A stretch of 64,000 bases of DNA. Source: Candidatus Sumerlaea chitinivorans (lineage in GTDB: Bacteria > Sumerlaeota > Sumerlaeia > Sumerlaeales > Sumerlaeaceae). The position numbers were made by a program, and so were the translations under genes. Below the pieces are notes generated by a model. It was not told where the DNA came from. It made no database searches and worked only from the letters and a program-made list of their open reading frames with translations. This document shows positions 60,419-64,000 of this stretch, piece after piece. The number at the start of each line of letters is the position of its first letter. The first letter of the stretch is position 1. The stretch is taken from NCBI GenBank assembly GCA_003290465.1, contig CP030759.1, forward strand, positions 2,740,572 to 2,804,571. Direction: 5' to 3'.

Positions 60419-61402
60419 ATGAGTGAGACAGATAAAAGCAATCTCATCTTTCAGATTAGCGAGTACTTGGCCGACGATTTGCGAAAAGTGGACGAGCACA
60501 TCAACTCGATCCTCGAGAGCGATACTGCTCTTGTACGGGAAGTCGGACAATATGTTCGCTCGACGCAGGGCAAACGGCTGCGGCCGATCCTCGCCATATT
60601 GGCAAGTCGCGCGTTTGGCTACAAAGGGGAGGACCACACAAAAGTTGCGGCAGCACTGGAGTTGGTGCACAGTGCGACTTTGCTCCACGACGACGTCATC
60701 GATAAAGCGCCGCTGCGGCGCGGCAAGCCTACCGTGAATGCGCGCTGGGGAGATGACGTCGCCATCCTCATAGCCGACTACTTGTTCTCTCACGCCTTCA
60801 ACTTCGCCCTGAACACTTCCATGAGCCCACGCGTGCTCAGCCTGATTTGCCAAGTCACGGCGCGTATGTGCGAAGGGGAAATGTTCCAGATCGAGAGGCG
60901 GGAGGAGATGCTCACCCGCGAGGACTATCTGCGCATTGTACGCGGAAAAACCGCCTATTTGTTTTCGGCATGTACGGCACTCGGAACGTTGCTGGCACAA
61001 GCACCCGATCAAGAAGCGATGCTTATGGCCAGCTACGGTCTGAACTTTGGTATCGCGTTCCAAATCACCGACGACACATTGGATATGGTGGCGGCTGATT
61101 CAGAAATCGGTAAGCCAGCTTGGGCGGACATTCGCAATGGCAAGCAAACGCTCCCCCTCATCTACACATGGGAAGTCGCGGAGCCAAGCGATCGCGAGGA
61201 TCTTGTCCACTGCTGGCGAAATGGGCGCGATCCGGAGACGATCCTCAATTACATTCGCAAATACCGTGGCATTGAGTTTGCGCTTGAACAAGCGCGCCGC
61301 TACGCGGAGAGCGCACGCGAGCAACTTGCTGACCTGCCCTCAAATCCTGCCATTTCGATGCTCCGTGACCTTACAGCTTATGTGGTTGCGCGGCGGAGCT
61401 GA
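60419..61402 (+). CDS. Trans-polyprenyl diphosphate synthase
   Basis: The 327-residue enzyme extends allylic diphosphates with IPP. The first aspartate-rich motif is LLHDDVIDKAPLRRGKPTVN and the second is QITDDTLDMVA. GKRLRPIL binds IPP. The pattern fits long-chain (hepta- to nona-prenyl) synthases. With mqnA in the window, a menaquinone side chain is the likely product, and dxr supplies the precursors. Chain length cannot be read with certainty. Confidence 0.93.
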   Translation: MSETDKSNLIFQISEYLADDLRKVDEHINSILESDTALVREVGQYVRSTQGKRLRPILAILASRAFGYKGEDHTKVAAALELVHSATLLHDDVIDKAPLRRGKPTVNARWGDDVAILIADYLFSHAFNFALNTSMSPRVLSLICQVTARMCEGEMFQIERREEMLTREDYLRIVRGKTAYLFSACTALGTLLAQAPDQEAMLMASYGLNFGIAFQITDDTLDMVAADSEIGKPAWADIRNGKQTLPLIYTWEVAEPSDREDLVHCWRNGRDPETILNYIRKYRGIEFALEQARRYAESAREQLADLPSNPAISMLRDLTAYVVARRS

Positions 61403-61434
61403 ATCGAAGTCATCGGCTACGCAAGGGGAGCGAC

Positions 61435-63072
61435 CTACTCTTTTCTCACCGTGCCCGTGCCGGGGAACACCACTCGGCGCGGCGGATACGGATTCGTCAG
61501 CACCGCGTACTTTGCGGTCGCATCCGCAATCTTGTTGTAAAGATCGTAACTTGTAGGGGCGCCGAGCGATGGATCCAGCTTGAGAGCCGATTGCCACGCG
61601 TAGATGGCACGCTGCAAGTACTTTGCGGCCTCCACCTTCGGAGAAAACACGCGCACATTGCGATCTACGTTCGTGCTCATGTAGGTGGAGATATAGGCCA
61701 ACGCTTGGTTGTAGTAATCGTCACCCCGCAGAGCCAGTGCCACCGCCTGTTTCTGGACATTCTCCTGAACCTTCTTCTGCTCAACCTGCGCCTTCGCAAT
61801 TAGCTCGTCCGCTTGCTTCACGATGTCAGGGAAGTAGGCGTAGTTGCGTTTCACGTCTTCAGCCTTGGACTGCGCGAGCATGAATTGCTGCTCGTTGAGG
61901 AAATCCCGGACGTCCTGCAGATCCGCTTCCGCAAATCGCCGAAGCCCTTCGGTCGCCACTTTGTTCGAGGGGTCCATGCGTAGCACGTTCAGGTACTCTT
62001 CGCGCGCGGTCTCGGCCAGCCCCACTTGCTCCGCAAATGCGGCGAGTTCCGCACGCTCTTTGGCATTATTCGGATCAATCTTCGAGCGCCGCATCATGTA
62101 CTCATACTTTGCAAGAGGAGTTGGGGGCTCGTTTGGGGAGTACTCCATGAAGAGCTTGTAGGCCTCAATGGCTTTTGCGTAATCGCCCTTCTCAGCGTAC
62201 TGCCGATGGAGTTGATCGAGAATCACATAGATGCGCTGACGAATTGTCTCGCTGGCATACCGCGGCTCCTGCGCATACTTTAGGTAGATCGGCAAAGCTT
62301 CGTCGTAGCGCTTGAGCTTGAAGAGTGCATCCGCCACCTTCAACTGATCCTCAGGTAGGGTGCTGTTCTTGTAGAAATTAATAACTTCATTGAGTTTTGC
62401 AGGATCCCCTTCCCAAACCCGCACGAGTTGCTGGCGGATCTTTTCGTTACGGGGGTCCAGTTTGAGTGCAATCTGGAACTTTTCTTGCGCTCCTCCGAAA
62501 TCCTGCCGATCCAAGCGGTCCATGCCCCACAGCAGGTACACCTCCGCGTAGGCACGACGATAGGGGCCCGTTTTTGGCGAGTTTTCTCCGGGGTCCACGG
62601 ATTTGAGGAGTTTTGCTGCTTCGTCGAATTTCTTTTCCGCGGCGAGCTGGCGGGCGCGGGAAATTGCCTCGTCCACGCGGGCAAGAGCCTCGCGTTGCCG
62701 AGCGCTTGCTTTTGCTTCCAGCGCAGCTTCCACCTGTTGTAGGGCCTCGGTCACAGTGGTGTTATTTGGATCAAGCTCCCGAGCTTTTTGGTAGGCTTCA
62801 TAAGCCTTCTGAAGTTCATTCTTCTCGAAATACTGTCGGCCAATGTGGGCATAGCTTTCCGCCGCAGATTCCCGCTGAAGTGACGCAATCTTGTCCCGAG
62901 GGATGGCGATATCCCCCGAGGCGGTTCGAATTGTGATGGTCGCATCCCCCGGGATATCTTTGATGATGATACCTTCTTGGGTTCGTCCGTCGGTGAGTTT
63001 TAGAATGTCTGCCCATCCCACGGAGCAGACAAATCCTAAAGCTAATCCGAAAAGGGCCACTTGTGTTTTCAT
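61435..63072 (-). CDS. Exported TPR-repeat protein
   Basis: The 545-residue protein has a signal peptide (MKTQVALFGLALGFVCSVGW). A small beta domain follows (ILKLTDGRTQEGIIIKDIPG, GDIAIPRDKIASLQ). Several TPR units come next, such as YAHIGRQYFEKNELQKAYEA, AQEKFQIALKLDPRNEK and YEEYLNVL-type helices. Lysine- and glutamine-rich coiled coil occupies about 410-450. It is probably a periplasmic scaffold. ATG 63072 is chosen because the signal peptide begins there; GTG at 63087 is possible. Confidence 0.85.
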   Translation of the reverse strand: MKTQVALFGLALGFVCSVGWADILKLTDGRTQEGIIIKDIPGDATITIRTASGDIAIPRDKIASLQRESAAESYAHIGRQYFEKNELQKAYEAYQKARELDPNNTTVTEALQQVEAALEAKASARQREALARVDEAISRARQLAAEKKFDEAAKLLKSVDPGENSPKTGPYRRAYAEVYLLWGMDRLDRQDFGGAQEKFQIALKLDPRNEKIRQQLVRVWEGDPAKLNEVINFYKNSTLPEDQLKVADALFKLKRYDEALPIYLKYAQEPRYASETIRQRIYVILDQLHRQYAEKGDYAKAIEAYKLFMEYSPNEPPTPLAKYEYMMRRSKIDPNNAKERAELAAFAEQVGLAETAREEYLNVLRMDPSNKVATEGLRRFAEADLQDVRDFLNEQQFMLAQSKAEDVKRNYAYFPDIVKQADELIAKAQVEQKKVQENVQKQAVALALRGDDYYNQALAYISTYMSTNVDRNVRVFSPKVEAAKYLQRAIYAWQSALKLDPSLGAPTSYDLYNKIADATAKYAVLTNPYPPRRVVFPGTGTVRKE

Positions 63073-63171
63073 TGTTGCACCGCCCACTGTTTCTCGATCA
63101 GTAAACGACTTGCTTAAGCTCTGGAGCCGAACTATCTCCTATGCCAAAAGGAACGGCGAGCGCAAGTAAAG

Positions 63172-64000
63172 ATGATTGTCGGTAGCGCCAACTCGCAGCG
63201 GATGCTTTTGTCTGTGGCCGTGGCTACGGCTGCGAGTGTTGGCTTTGCGTTTCTGGCTTATGTTGCAGCTCGCTACGCCGGGATGTTGGGGATCGTAGCT
63301 CTCGCAGGGGTCGCGGTCGTGGCTTTGATCTCTGCGCTTCATCCGTTTGTGCCTTTTACCGTGTACTTTGGCTTGCTCTTTTTTGCGGACACACGCTTGC
63401 CGGGGCTGCCGATGAGCCTCAACCAGATCATTGGGCCTCTTTTTCTGCTGAGCGCCACGGCGTATTGGGCGCGTGGCCAGATGATGCGGCTTCAGTCCAA
63501 AGTTTTGCCGTGGCTTCTGCTGATGAGCGCTTATTTTCTCATCAATGCGGTTACGGGCGAGAGCATGGAAAATGGCCTCATCCAAGGCCGCTATGTGGTG
63601 ATCTATTGTCTGTATGCAGTGGCGCTTGCGGCCGCGATGAAGAGCGAGCGAGCTATCCTCGCTTATGCGTGGATCATCACGACTTTGTCGTTTGTGGCTG
63701 CCCTTGCGGGTATCGTAGAGGCCATTCAAAAGGGCACTTTCTTTGCACTCGCTGGGAAAATCACAGATGCCGTGCGAGTAAGAGGAGCAGCCTCGACCGC
63801 TGTGGTCTATGGATGGAATCTCCTGTTTGCCTTTCCCTTCGCCTTTTTTCTGTTCGCCGAGGTTCGGTCGCGGATGTGGCGAGGGATCGCACTTCTCATG
63901 GCCTGCACGATTCTGTTCGTCGCCTTGTTATCACTCAGTAGAACGATCATTGCGCTCGTTTTCATCCAGACGATTGTGTGCGCACGCCTTTTCCGATATC
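63172..64000 (+). CDS. O-antigen ligase/polymerase-like membrane protein (3' end outside window)
   Basis: The frame is open from ATG 63172 to the end of the window, giving 276 residues with no stop. About eight hydrophobic helices are visible, starting MLLSVAVATAASVGFAFLAY. INAVTGESMENGLIQGRYVV and AVRVRGAASTAVVYGWNL contain the arginine-rich loop seen in WaaL/Wzy-type proteins. ILFVALLSLSRTIIAL resembles their later helix. Such proteins join or polymerise surface glycans. Assignment rests on topology, so it is tentative. It is divergent from the TPR gene. Confidence 0.72.
   Translation, partial: MIVGSANSQRMLLSVAVATAASVGFAFLAYVAARYAGMLGIVALAGVAVVALISALHPFVPFTVYFGLLFFADTRLPGLPMSLNQIIGPLFLLSATAYWARGQMMRLQSKVLPWLLLMSAYFLINAVTGESMENGLIQGRYVVIYCLYAVALAAAMKSERAILAYAWIITTLSFVAALAGIVEAIQKGTFFALAGKITDAVRVRGAASTAVVYGWNLLFAFPFAFFLFAEVRSRMWRGIALLMACTILFVALLSLSRTIIALVFIQTIVCARLFRY

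Overview
This is a GC-rich bacterial chromosome segment that mixes housekeeping genes with one very large CRISPR array. The gene set is that of a free-living bacterium: DXP isoprenoid synthesis (dxr), RseP, TsaB, AcpS/FabD, D-Ala-D-Ala ligase, HemB, ribosomal protein S1, DnaJ, Pol III delta, and futalosine-route menaquinone synthesis (mqnA) with a polyprenyl diphosphate synthase. A nucleotide-sugar reductase (RfbD), an O-antigen-ligase-like membrane protein and RseP suggest a diderm envelope. I cannot fix the phylum from sequence alone. A deep-branching lineage such as Sumerlaeota (BRC1) is a guess only. No rRNA or tRNA gene was recognised.

Layout. 1-8.3 kb: 3' part of mutS2, a lone receiver protein, an SSS symporter, then dxr-rseP-HAD phosphatase facing tsaB. 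8.3-13 kb: a hairpin-rich leader before a MerR-like regulator, acpS, rfbD, a multi-pass membrane protein and an exported protein. 13.3-17 kb: a NodU/CmcH carbamoyltransferase, then a secreted HExxH protease and a small secreted partner on the other strand. 17.2-21 kb (minus): SUI1/YciH factor, dnaJ, ddl, hemB. 21.1-30.3 kb: holA, an AsmA-like protein, a NapH-NapG-like polyferredoxin, mqnA, a DUF819 protein, fabD, a D-amino-acid transaminase and hpf. 30.8-43.2 kb: PASTA protein, aspA, GHL10-type protein, UvsW-like helicase, hicBA, rpsA, phospholipase D-like protein and a glycosyltransferase. 43.4-46.5 kb: PepV-like dipeptidase, an unpaired sugar-type ABC permease and a PilT N-domain-like protein. 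46.5-53.8 kb: about 1 kb without genes, a leader, an 82-repeat type I-C-like CRISPR array and a decayed trailer. 53.8-64 kb: aminotransferase, cupredoxin-like protein, NtrC-type regulator, pcm, cobO, MATE transporter, polyprenyl synthase, TPR protein and a truncated O-antigen-ligase-like gene.

The most unusual region is the CRISPR locus. It has 82 apparently identical 32-bp repeats (47806-53244) and no cas gene anywhere in the window. Its leader carries a 14-bp direct repeat, and decaying repeats follow its trailer end. Several spacers are related to each other. Spacers 35, 36 and 40 overlap on one stem-loop-containing target, spacers 75 and 77 are variants of one target, and spacers 12 and 15 are near-duplicates. 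This suggests repeated sampling of a few diversifying elements. Two candidate RNA elements outside the array also merit a look: a run of hairpins at 8728-8858 and a possible H-type pseudoknot at 28444-28479.
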